Source: an uncultured Alphaproteobacteria bacterium
Lineage (GTDB): Bacteria > Pseudomonadota > Alphaproteobacteria > Rickettsiales > UBA1997
DNA length: 6,709 nucleotides
Reading direction: 5' to 3'
NCBI GenBank assembly: GCA_903849835.1
Contig: CAINKA010000038.1
Coordinates: 1 to 6,709 of the forward strand
In this document: positions 1 to 6,701 of the stretch, piece after piece
How positions within the stretch are numbered: the stretch's first letter is position 1
Layout: the number at the start of each line of letters is the position of its first letter
Notes under the pieces: generated by a model
Databases searched by the model: none
What the model was told of the DNA's origin: nothing
What the model saw: the letters and a program-made list of their open reading frames with translations, nothing else
Position numbers and translations under genes: made by a program

Positions 1-3
1 GCA

Positions 4-38
4 AAAAAACCGGCGGTTGTTTGAGCCGCCGGTTTTTT
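4..38. terminator. Bidirectional rho-independent terminator
   Basis: A perfect 13-bp stem is formed by 4-16 and 26-38 around a 9-nt loop (17-25). The core is the 7-bp GC arm CCGGCGG/CCGCCGG, flanked by an A-run on the left and a T-run on the right. Read on the minus strand, the GC hairpin is followed by seven T's about 20 nt beyond the stop codon of the lipoprotein gene, a classic intrinsic terminator. Because A- and T-runs flank both sides it should also stop plus-strand transcription arriving from outside the window, as expected between convergent genes. Confidence 0.9.
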
Positions 39-59
39 GTAAAAAACGAAATTAAAAAA

Positions 60-356
60 TTAATTCCCGCGGACAATTACACATTTTTTGAAGAAAAGCG
101 GATAAAGAAATTTAGTTTCAAATTCGATACTAACGATTTCCTTGATGTCAGCTTCGCGCCTTGCTTTTTCAACCGTCAAATCTTGGTTTGAATAAAAAAA
201 AGATAAAATTGTTGAGTTGGTGCAAGCCTCACCAGTTTTGGACGGATCTTTAGAAACAGAAATTGGTAAATTGTAATTTGCAGCAGTCACTCTCCAAGTG
301 TGGCAAGCGGATAAAAGCAGCAAAGACGCAATGATGGCAATTGATTTAATTTTCAT
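60..356 (-). CDS. Small TRL-like lipoprotein
   Basis: This encodes a 98-residue predicted secreted lipoprotein. Residues 1-17 are a short signal peptide (MKIK, then a hydrophobic stretch rich in I, A and L) ending in the lipobox LSAC, so Cys18 should be the lipidated first residue of the mature protein. The mature part of about 80 residues resembles the TRL-like family: a Gly-Glu-Ala start near 42, an S-x-x-D-L-T-V-E-K-A segment (about 56-65), an IKEIVSIE stretch, and the ending CVIVRGN, which matches the usual C-terminal C-x-I-V-x-G. The family's biochemical role is unknown to me. The ATG at 356 is chosen because it gives a complete signal peptide; there is no clear Shine-Dalgarno sequence before it. 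The gene lies 180 nt past the AsmA-like gene and has its own terminator, so it may be transcribed separately, though I see no convincing promoter in the gap. The lipoprotein call is firm; the family assignment is by motif recall. Confidence 0.85.
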   Translation of the reverse strand: MKIKSIAIIASLLLLSACHTWRVTAANYNLPISVSKDPSKTGEACTNSTILSFFYSNQDLTVEKARREADIKEIVSIEFETKFLYPLFFKKCVIVRGN

Positions 357-457
357 AATTTTTGTGATTTTTAAGTTGAGTTAAGAAGGAAGTGGTGACC
401 AAGAATGAGGTCGCTTGCAGTTGATAAAATTACGAAAAAGAAGGCAAGATTTAATAG

Positions 458-478
458 ATCCCGAAACAAGTTCGGGAT
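458..478. repeat. Intergenic palindromic repeat element
   Basis: A perfect 8-bp inverted repeat, ATCCCGAA (458-465) and TTCGGGAT (471-478), surrounds a 5-nt loop ACAAG, with GACG following on the plus strand. Read through on the minus strand it encodes a VIPNLFRDL-like peptide, which I recall from spurious short reading frames in alphaproteobacterial genomes carrying this dispersed palindrome. It sits between the end of the AsmA-like gene and the start of the lipoprotein gene. No T-run follows on either strand, so it is a poor intrinsic terminator; it could instead protect the 3' end of the operon mRNA. The palindrome is seen directly; its status as a dispersed family is from memory, since only one full copy is present here. 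Confidence 0.7.
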
Positions 479-536
479 GACGTGGCGAGAGTTTGTGGGA
501 TGATGATAAAATGAATTCGGGACGAAGCCGATGCAG

Positions 537-3500
537 CTACTCAAACAAATTCTGAATCGTAGCCGGCACAAATGCCGCAACTTTATTCGTCTCAAACACC
601 GCTTCCTTGTCGGTTTTTTTCTTGCTGTAAGTGTAGTGAATTCCGAACAAACCTCCGCCCTCGCCTCCCGTCAAAATACCGCTAATGACACCGCCGATTA
701 ATGGAATTTTTCCGATGCCGAAGAGGTTGTTGATGAGGAATCCTGGGATGATCATTCCTTTGAATTCGTAGCTGTCATCTTTGAGATTTACAGAACCTTT
801 TGCGGTGATTCCGATTTTGTAATTATTGGCGATGAGGGATTTGATGCTGAGGATTTTATCTTGGGATTCGAATTCAATTTTTACCGAATCGAAAGTTGTT
901 TTTTCGCTGGAAAAAATTTTATCTTTGATTGCTGAAAAAAGATTATTCTTGGAAAGTCGCTTCACTGTTGGGCTTTCATAGATCGTGATATTGCTGTCAA
1001 TCACTACCTCGCCTTCCAAAATTTTCTTTTTGTCGATTATTTTTCCTCGCATTTTTATGCGCGCATCTCCAGCAGAAATCACGTTTGAAACTCCTAAAGC
1101 TTCCGCCAAATATCCGACATCGGTGATTCGTCCATCGACTGTTGCGAATTTTTCTTTGAGTTTTTTTGCGACTCGAAAATTTAGAAACTGCTTTTTGCCA
1201 TAACCGGCTTTAACCACACCTTTGTAGCACAAATCCTCTATGCAATCCAAAGAAAGATAGAGATTTTTTAAAGATTTATTTCTCAGCAATGCAAAATTAT
1301 TTACCGCAATTTGAATGCTGGAATTTTTAAAATTATTTTCACCACTTTGATTTTGGAAAAATTTTTGCTCGATTAAAGATGCAAAATTTAATTGCTGACC
1401 TTTGACGAAAAGTTTTTGCGCAGAAGTTTTTGAATCCGCTTTGTAAGAAATTTCGTAATTATTTTTTCCAAAATTATTATTTTTTAGATTAACGCTTTTA
1501 ACTAGAAATGGCGCGGTTTCAAACTCAGCGTCGCCAATAATTTTTGACGTAATTATTTTTGGCTCTGCAGATTTTTCTGCTAGACTTTTTTTCTTCTGAA
1601 TTTTTGTTTCGTCAATTTTTTCTTCTTCTTTTTTCCACAAAGAAATATTTTTTAGCGTAATTTTTTCTGGATTTTTTACGGAAATTATAAAATCCAAACC
1701 AGATTCAATGTTAGATTTTTTTTCAAGATCAAAAGCCTTTGCGCTCAACTCTGTCGCGGTTAAATCAATATTCGCAATAAAATTATTTTTACCAAAATCT
1801 TTTTTCACATGGGCAATCATTCCGCCTTTTACATATTCCGTATTCAGGCCAGAAATTGTTGAATTTGCTGCGAGGTAAATGTCTTTTAAATTAATTTCCT
1901 GATTGAGGGGAATGCGAATATCGAAATCATTTTGCGAATCGCCGTTTAAATATTTTTCAATATCAGTTGCGAATTGTGATTTATGATCAATGTGCTTGAA
2001 GCTATCAGCTGCATGGCCTTGGGACTTGCCGGAAATTTTTAGAGTTGTGATCGGAGAGTGAAAATCATCGATCGCAACCAAACCTTCGGAAATTTTACTG
2101 TTCAAAACATTTCCGTTCGAAATGGAAATTTTCATCGAATCTTTTGTGAAGCTAGCAACCCCAGAAACATTCGTGATTGATGGAAAATCTTTGCTATATT
2201 CGAGATTAAAATCGGAGAAAATTATTTCCGAATTCATGCTGTTTAAATGCTTGCTCAGCTCGTCTTGGCGCAGTGAAAACTTGGCGTAGGCATTTCTGAT
2301 CATCCCGCCCTTCACATGCGTCGTCACCCAATTTCTGATACCGTGTTCATGCAGAGAAACTGGCCAAAATTTTTCCAGCTCGTCATTGCGCACATTTTGC
2401 AATTTGATGTAGAAATCTAATTTTTTATTTATCGGATTTTTGAAATCTGAAATTAAAAGCGACATCGCCATATGCGCTTCGGGATCGCTATTTTGCTGGA
2501 TTGGCGCCGCTGTTGCAAAATCAACTTTGATTTCGGAAAGATCTAAAATTCCTAACCTATCGTCATATTCTCCTTTCACTTTCAGGTCGTTGAAATTCAT
2601 TTTTTGACCAAAAAAATCTGGAAATTCAAAACTGCCGCGATTGGCATTCGCTTCAAAAAGTAAATTTTTTAGTTCACCATCTTTGAGTAAAAATGAAGCT
2701 GTGGCATTAAATGAGGCATCGATTTGAGCAAGCTGGCCAAGGCTTGAATGAAAATTGGAAATAGAATTGGCAGAAAAATTTCCAAGCAATAAATCGCATT
2801 TTAAACCATCATGCTTCGACAATTGGCAATTGGAATTTAGATCAACGTCACTTTTTTTGGAGTCAAAATTTACAACATTTACTGACGAAATATTTAACAC
2901 TTCGCCTTTCACCAAAATACGAATTTGTGATTTTTTAATAAAAATTTCTTTACTGATTTTACTAGGATCTTCCGCATCTTTTATCAGCAATTTTGCATTT
3001 TCGATTTCAAAATTTTTAATTGGAATTTTGCCTTTTCGAATCGACGACAAGAACTTCATTATCAAGGCTAGGTGGTCTGTTTGATCGATAGATTTTTCAT
3101 CTGGCTCTTGCTGTAATTTTTGCAAATCATCGAGCGCAATTTCTGGATTAAAAATTTTGATTTTTGTTGGATGAAAGCGCAGCAGTAAAATATTGAACAA
3201 CGAGAATTCGCTTTCCAATTTCGGAATTATAAAAACCTGTTTTTCCGAAATTTTTTGAGAGGTGTAGAGGATTTGCAAATTAGAAACTGCGACTTTTAGA
3301 GTTCCATATCGCGTGAAGGTGATGCTGCTATCGCCTAGAGTGACATCATTCCCAAACCTTTCTTTGAGTGATGCTTCAATTTTTTCAGTAACGTATGGAA
3401 TGGATTTTGGCTCGGTTGAAACCAGAATTACAAAATAACCTAAAAGTAGAAAAACAATCAGCACGACTGAGGCGATAATCTTGTAAAATAGCCCGATTTT

Positions 3501-3563
3501 TTTCTTCAACTTGTGGCGATGCGCGCCAGAAGATGGCTGGTGATGTGTGTGTTTTTTATTCAT
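537..3563 (-). CDS. AsmA/YhdP-like DUF3971 envelope protein
   Basis: This encodes a 1008-residue membrane-anchored envelope protein of the AsmA superfamily (YhdP/TamB-like), whose members are implicated in moving phospholipids between inner and outer membranes. Residues 1-23 form a basic, His-rich cytoplasmic tail. One transmembrane helix follows (about 24-49); the rest should be periplasmic beta-rich repeats. A DUF3971 signature lies near 399-431: WPVSLHEHGIRNWV, then a VKGGMIRNA segment. A Lys/Glu-rich stretch near 655-685 looks like a flexible insert. The last ~200 residues match the AsmA-like C-terminal domain: a GDARIKMRG segment, then IPLIGGVISGILTGGEGGGLF, ending close to the stop with a hydrophobic P-x-x-I-Q-N-L-F. 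E. coli YhdP is near 1270 residues, so this is a shorter but apparently complete member. The start is the ATG at 3563, which overlaps the stop of the carbamoyltransferase gene. The TTG one codon upstream (3566) would add only one Met and is less likely. Family confidence is high; the cargo is unknown. Confidence 0.9.
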   Translation of the reverse strand: MNKKHTHHQPSSGAHRHKLKKKIGLFYKIIASVVLIVFLLLGYFVILVSTEPKSIPYVTEKIEASLKERFGNDVTLGDSSITFTRYGTLKVAVSNLQILYTSQKISEKQVFIIPKLESEFSLFNILLLRFHPTKIKIFNPEIALDDLQKLQQEPDEKSIDQTDHLALIMKFLSSIRKGKIPIKNFEIENAKLLIKDAEDPSKISKEIFIKKSQIRILVKGEVLNISSVNVVNFDSKKSDVDLNSNCQLSKHDGLKCDLLLGNFSANSISNFHSSLGQLAQIDASFNATASFLLKDGELKNLLFEANANRGSFEFPDFFGQKMNFNDLKVKGEYDDRLGILDLSEIKVDFATAAPIQQNSDPEAHMAMSLLISDFKNPINKKLDFYIKLQNVRNDELEKFWPVSLHEHGIRNWVTTHVKGGMIRNAYAKFSLRQDELSKHLNSMNSEIIFSDFNLEYSKDFPSITNVSGVASFTKDSMKISISNGNVLNSKISEGLVAIDDFHSPITTLKISGKSQGHAADSFKHIDHKSQFATDIEKYLNGDSQNDFDIRIPLNQEINLKDIYLAANSTISGLNTEYVKGGMIAHVKKDFGKNNFIANIDLTATELSAKAFDLEKKSNIESGLDFIISVKNPEKITLKNISLWKKEEEKIDETKIQKKKSLAEKSAEPKIITSKIIGDAEFETAPFLVKSVNLKNNNFGKNNYEISYKADSKTSAQKLFVKGQQLNFASLIEQKFFQNQSGENNFKNSSIQIAVNNFALLRNKSLKNLYLSLDCIEDLCYKGVVKAGYGKKQFLNFRVAKKLKEKFATVDGRITDVGYLAEALGVSNVISAGDARIKMRGKIIDKKKILEGEVVIDSNITIYESPTVKRLSKNNLFSAIKDKIFSSEKTTFDSVKIEFESQDKILSIKSLIANNYKIGITAKGSVNLKDDSYEFKGMIIPGFLINNLFGIGKIPLIGGVISGILTGGEGGGLFGIHYTYSKKKTDKEAVFETNKVAAFVPATIQNLFE

Positions 3564-3565
3564 CA
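3561..3565 (-). promoter_or_regulatory. TGATG stop/start overlap (translational coupling)
   Basis: On the minus strand the carbamoyltransferase stop TGA (3565-3563) shares its A with the ATG (3563-3561) of the AsmA-like gene. No Shine-Dalgarno-like purine tract lies within 15 nt upstream; the nearest GGA is about 22 nt away. The arrangement is the usual signature of termination-reinitiation coupling, tying production of the AsmA-like protein to that of the carbamoyltransferase. It also decides the start codon of the downstream gene. Confidence 0.8.
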
Positions 3566-5425
3566 ATCAAGTTCATAAATTTTTTTCCAATCTTGCTGAT
3601 CAAAAAAATCAGGCTGATCTTTTTTGTAAAGAATGAAATCTTCGATCGCCAACATGTCAATTTCAGTGCGCATAAAGCATTGAAAAGAATTTTCTGGAGA
3701 ATGGACGATTGGCTCACCGCGTACATTAAACGAAGTGTTAATTAAAACAGCGCAACCGGTTTTTTCTTCAAATTTTTTTATCAGATTAAAAAATCTCGGA
3801 TTGGTTTTTTCGTCAACAGTTTGGATGCGGGCAGAATAATCAACGTGGGTAACCGCTGGAAGCGTTGAGCGCGTAATGTTAAGCTTTTCGATGCCAAAAA
3901 GTTTTTCTTCAGCAGCGGTAATTTTTTTGGTAATTTCTTTTTTTACCGGAGCTACGAAAAGCATGTAGGGCGAGTCACAATCGAGCTCAAAATAATCCGC
4001 AACTTTTTCTCTCAAAACCGCTGGTGCAAAAGGACGAAAACTCTCGCGATATTTTATTTTTAAATTCATTGCTGATTGCATTTTAGGACTACGCGCATCA
4101 CCAAGAATGCTACGAGCGCCCAAAGAGCGCGGGCCGAACTCCATACGACCCTGATGCCAACCGATAATTTTTTCTTCAGCCAGAGCAGTCGCAACAATTT
4201 CAAAAAATTCATTCTCGTCGCTGATTTGGAAATATTTTGCGCCGACGGAATCGAGATATTTTTTTACTTCTTCGTTGCTGAATTTTTTTCCGAGATAAGC
4301 GCCGCTCATATTATCGCGGCCCGATTCGTAACATTTTCGCGGCTGATTTAGATGCTGATAATAAATCGTTTGAGCTACTCCTAAAGAGCCTCCTGCGTCT
4401 CCCGCGGCAGGTTGAATCCAAAGATTTTCAAAGATTTTTTCACGTAAAATTTTTCCATTACCAACACAATTTAAAGCAACGCCGCCGGCCAAAGTTAAAT
4501 TTTTACTGCCGGTAATTTTTTGCGCCGTGCGCGCTAATTTTAGCATCACCTCTTCCGCCACATCTTGCAGTGAGCGCGCCAAATCCATTTCGAATTGAGT
4601 TAATTGTGATTCGGATTTACGCGGCGCACGATCAAAAAGTTCATCAAATTTTTTGTTGGTCATGGTCAGACCAACCGTATAGTTGAAGTAATCCATGTTC
4701 AGTTTGAACGAGCCGTCATCCTTGATATCGATAAGATTTCTTTTTATGAGATCAACATAGAGCGGCTCACCGTAAGGCGCCAACCCCATCACTTTATATT
4801 CGCCAGAATTGACTTTGAAGCCTGCGAAATAAGTGATGGCGGAATAAAGCAGCCCAAGAGAATGCGGAAAATGAATTTCTTTGAGGAAGGTGATTTTATT
4901 ATCAACGCCGTGAGCAATTGAGGTTGTAGCCCATTCGCCAACTCCATCCATCGTCAAAATTGCCGATTCGCGAAATGGTGAAGGATAAAAACAACTGGCG
5001 GCGTGAGATTGGTGGTGCTCGGCGAAGAGGAGTTTTTTTTCGATCGCCTGACGCCTATCTCCTGATGCCTGATTACTAAGAGCTGCAAGCTCTTTCATCA
5101 TCGTATCCTTCAAAAACAACTTGTGCTTCAACCAAAGCGGAATCGCGGTGACGAAGGATTTAAATCCGCGCGGAGCCTCAGCCAAATAAGTTTCGATTAA
5201 ACGCTCAAACTTGATGAAAGGCTTTTCGAAAAAGCCGATGTGATCCACTTCATCGAGCGTAATTCCAGCTTCGCTTAAAACGTAAAGAATGGCATTTTTT
5301 GGAAATGATTCGTCGTGTTTTTTGCGCGTGAATCTTTCCTCCTGCGCTGCAGCAATAATTTTTTCATCTTTGATGAGGCAAGCAGCAGAGTCGTGAAAAA
5401 AAGCGGAGATGCCGAGGATGTACAT
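3563..5425 (-). CDS. NodU/CmcH-family O-carbamoyltransferase
   Basis: This 620-residue protein is a full-length member of the NodU/CmcH/TobZ family, which transfers a carbamoyl group from carbamoyl phosphate, via a carbamoyl-adenylate, to a hydroxyl of a sugar or other small molecule. The N-terminal half is a Kae1/ASKHA-like fold. GISAFFHDSAA places His11 at the position of the catalytic His of TobZ. HHQSH (137-141) and MDGVGEW (159-165) supply H137, H141 and D160, with the same spacing as the TobZ metal ligands H114/H118/D137. SGEYKVMGLAPYGEP (207-221), AGGVALNC (313-320) and AAGDAGGSLG (340-349, D343 the likely fourth ligand) follow. The C-terminal domain has GRMEFGPRSLGARSIL (426-441), the ESFRPFAPAV segment (461-470) and INTSFNVRGEPIV (562-574). 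MYILGIS is the typical family start, so the ATG at 5425 is secure despite no visible ribosome binding site. The segment 113-131 varies in length and is encoded partly by a short direct repeat. Family and catalytic competence are clear; the acceptor cannot be read from sequence, but the envelope-type neighbours suggest a surface glycan or glycolipid. Confidence 0.96.
   Translation of the reverse strand: MYILGISAFFHDSAACLIKDEKIIAAAQEERFTRKKHDESFPKNAILYVLSEAGITLDEVDHIGFFEKPFIKFERLIETYLAEAPRGFKSFVTAIPLWLKHKLFLKDTMMKELAALSNQASGDRRQAIEKKLLFAEHHQSHAASCFYPSPFRESAILTMDGVGEWATTSIAHGVDNKITFLKEIHFPHSLGLLYSAITYFAGFKVNSGEYKVMGLAPYGEPLYVDLIKRNLIDIKDDGSFKLNMDYFNYTVGLTMTNKKFDELFDRAPRKSESQLTQFEMDLARSLQDVAEEVMLKLARTAQKITGSKNLTLAGGVALNCVGNGKILREKIFENLWIQPAAGDAGGSLGVAQTIYYQHLNQPRKCYESGRDNMSGAYLGKKFSNEEVKKYLDSVGAKYFQISDENEFFEIVATALAEEKIIGWHQGRMEFGPRSLGARSILGDARSPKMQSAMNLKIKYRESFRPFAPAVLREKVADYFELDCDSPYMLFVAPVKKEITKKITAAEEKLFGIEKLNITRSTLPAVTHVDYSARIQTVDEKTNPRFFNLIKKFEEKTGCAVLINTSFNVRGEPIVHSPENSFQCFMRTEIDMLAIEDFILYKKDQPDFFDQQDWKKIYELD
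5047..5070. repeat. Short imperfect direct repeat inside carbamoyltransferase gene
   Basis: CCTGACGCCT (5047-5056) and CCTGATGCCT (5061-5070) match at 9 of 10 bases with a 14-nt period. They encode roughly residues 119-127 of the carbamoyltransferase, in the hydrophilic linker (SNQASGDRRQAIEKK) just before the metal-binding HHQSH motif. The period is not a multiple of three, so the two copies are read in different frames. This looks like a small tandem duplication or repeat-derived insert in a loop that tolerates length change. Confidence 0.5.
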
Positions 5426-5431
5426 TCGAAT

Positions 5432-5581
5432 TTAAAACAAAGTGTAAATGAATGGGGCGACTGCAGAGCCTTGAGCTACAACGATTAACAGCCCCAAGAG
5501 CAGCATGATAAAAATGATGGGCAAGAGCCAAAATTTTTTTCTACTTTTTAAAAAAGCCCAAAGTTCTTTTATGAGTGACAT
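5432..5581 (-). CDS. DUF5989 (SxtK-like) small membrane protein
   Basis: This short gene encodes 49 residues: MSLIKELWAFLKSRKKFW (1-18), a single hydrophobic helix (about 18-36, LLPIIFIMLLLGLLIVVA), then QGSAVAPFIYTLF (37-49). The basic RKK before the helix predicts the N-terminus in the cytoplasm. The amphipathic KELW-F-L opening, the R-K-K-F-W-L-L-P turn into the membrane and the QGSAVAPFIY-L-F tail are what I recall as hallmarks of the DUF5989 family. Proteins of this kind sit beside NodU-type carbamoyltransferases, including SxtK beside SxtI in saxitoxin clusters. The function is unknown; acting as a membrane tether or small subunit for the partner enzyme is an inference. The ATG at 5581 lies 1 nt after the stop of the SGNH gene, and the stop is 6 nt before the carbamoyltransferase start, so the three are surely co-transcribed. 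SxtJ, a larger membrane protein often present in such loci, has no room here. Confidence 0.9.
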   Translation of the reverse strand: MSLIKELWAFLKSRKKFWLLPIIFIMLLLGLLIVVAQGSAVAPFIYTLF

Positions 5582-5582
5582 G

Positions 5583-6701
5583 TTATTTTCTTTTGAGTTT
5601 GACGGCAGGCTCTAATTTTTTCGCAATAATTTTCGCAACAAATTGCGAGCCTTCATTGTTAAAATGAACTGAATCGTAAAGATATTTTTCGTTATTATTT
5701 TTGACCTCGCGCGCTAAATCGATAAGCATAACACCTTCCTCTTTCGCAACTTGAATCATGACATTTTTGAACTCGAGATAAAGTTTGCGATAAGTGCGAT
5801 TGAAATTTTTATCACCACGATTGGTAGTAAAATTTGGATTATTTTCAATTTTATTTGCTTGCGTCATCAACACTGGTAAGGCTCCGCTGGCTTTAGTGAC
5901 GGCAACAAATAATTTTAAAATCCGACGATATTCCTCTTTGATTCTTTTTTGATGATCGGGATCAGAAAATTTTCCAACAAAAGGAGATTCATCCCATTCA
6001 TTTGCTAAATTACGCAGTGAAGCGTTGTTTTTACTGAGGCAGCTGAGATTTGATCTGCTGTTATTTTGATTCCAATAAGTGGCTTCGTAAAGCAAAGTTG
6101 AGAGATCGTTAATATTTTCCATAAGCACCACGATATGCGGACGAAGTGGCACGATTTTGTTCAACAAATTATTGACGGAGTGAATCGAACTATTACCGCT
6201 TTTTCCGGCATTGTAGGAATTGATTTTTTTGCCAGTTGATTTTTCGAGAAGCCTTCCAACTAGGTAGGGGAAGCGATTCAACTCATCAACAGTTTCACAT
6301 TCAGTGGTTGATCCGCCAAGAAAAAAAATATTCAGATCGGAATTTTCATGAATTTTACTCGGCTCAACAAAACCATTTCCGTCAACACGAAAAACATATT
6401 TTTTCGACAGGTCATAAGGCGGAATACGAAAAGAATTTTGGTAAGGTTTGTTTTCACGCAACAGAATATTTCTTTTTCCATGGCAACGAAGGCGATACAT
6501 CGCCTCGTCAAGAACACTGTATTTCTCTGCTTGCGGAGCATCCTGCAAAATATCCAAGCTTAAAACAAAAAATAACAACCCGATAAAATTCCATTCTTCG
6601 TGAGCAAATTTATTTTGACCAGGAAACCCTTTTTCATTTGTTGAACCCGATGGCAATTTCCACTGTTTTGTATTCCAGCAAATTCTTTGTATTAGACGCA
6701 T
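5583..6701 (-). CDS. SGNH/GDSL hydrolase with atypical fused N-terminus
   Basis: The reading frame gives 372 residues. Residues about 120-365 form an SGNH-hydrolase domain: block I FLGGSTTE (128-134) with nucleophile Ser131, block II YNAGKSGN (163-170) giving the oxyanion Gly, block III ENIND (195-199), and block V YDSVHF (342-347) with the Asp343/His346 pair. The family contains esterases and O-acyl hydrolases or transferases acting on carbohydrates and lipids; the substrate here is unknown. Residues about 38-53 are hydrophobic (FIGLLFFVLSLDIL) and look like part of an N-terminal membrane anchor, with the catalytic domain then probably periplasmic. The first ~39 residues do not look like this family: a polar, Trp-rich segment (CWNTKQW, KLPSGST, HEEWNF) resembling the start of an unrelated soluble protein. 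The ATG at 6701 has GGA 5 nt upstream, so it is a credible start, but only 8 nt of upstream sequence is visible. An alternative start within the SGNH part is TTG at 6578. It is the first gene of the operon visible here. The SGNH call is secure; the N-terminal limit is not. Confidence 0.85.
   Translation of the reverse strand: MRLIQRICWNTKQWKLPSGSTNEKGFPGQNKFAHEEWNFIGLLFFVLSLDILQDAPQAEKYSVLDEAMYRLRCHGKRNILLRENKPYQNSFRIPPYDLSKKYVFRVDGNGFVEPSKIHENSDLNIFFLGGSTTECETVDELNRFPYLVGRLLEKSTGKKINSYNAGKSGNSSIHSVNNLLNKIVPLRPHIVVLMENINDLSTLLYEATYWNQNNSRSNLSCLSKNNASLRNLANEWDESPFVGKFSDPDHQKRIKEEYRRILKLFVAVTKASGALPVLMTQANKIENNPNFTTNRGDKNFNRTYRKLYLEFKNVMIQVAKEEGVMLIDLAREVKNNNEKYLYDSVHFNNEGSQFVAKIIAKKLEPAVKLKRK

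Noticed and set aside
357..457. Promoter for the lipoprotein gene
   Set aside because: TTGCCT with TATCAA on the minus strand around 419-447 has a 15-nt spacer and weak matches; no convincing -35/-10 pair could be supported.
515..522. Possible second half-copy of the palindromic repeat (TTCGGGAC)
   Set aside because: Only a 7-base match to one arm, with no partner arm; not distinguishable from chance.
371..595. Open frame of 74 codons on the minus strand between the AsmA-like and lipoprotein genes
   Set aside because: It overlaps the 3' end of the AsmA-like gene in another frame and runs through the palindromic repeat (its VIPNLFRDL segment is the repeat translated). It has Arg/Leu/Ser-rich low-quality composition and no recognisable domain.
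2755..3084. Plus-strand open frames inside the AsmA-like gene (also 985-1203 and 3533-3745)
   Set aside because: All lie antisense within, or at the edge of, a well-supported long gene. Their Phe/Ile/Ser-rich composition is what the reverse of AT-rich coding sequence gives, and none shows a domain or ribosome binding site.
3564..3566. TTG as start codon of the AsmA-like gene
   Set aside because: The next codon is an ATG that overlaps the upstream stop in the common TGATG arrangement, so the ATG at 3563 is the more economical start.
4076..4351. Plus-strand open frame of 91 codons inside the carbamoyltransferase gene
   Set aside because: It is antisense to highly conserved catalytic-domain codons of the carbamoyltransferase, with no recognisable protein features.
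5078..5094. 7-bp hairpin AAGAGCT/AGCTCTT with 3-nt loop inside the carbamoyltransferase gene
   Set aside because: Short enough to arise by chance in a window of this size, without a T-run, and lying within coding sequence for the KELAAL segment.
6236..6586. Overlapping open frames on both strands inside the SGNH gene (6236-6586 and 6348-6563 plus, 6332-6541 minus)
   Set aside because: They are mutually overlapping shadows of the SGNH frame, which alone shows family motifs.
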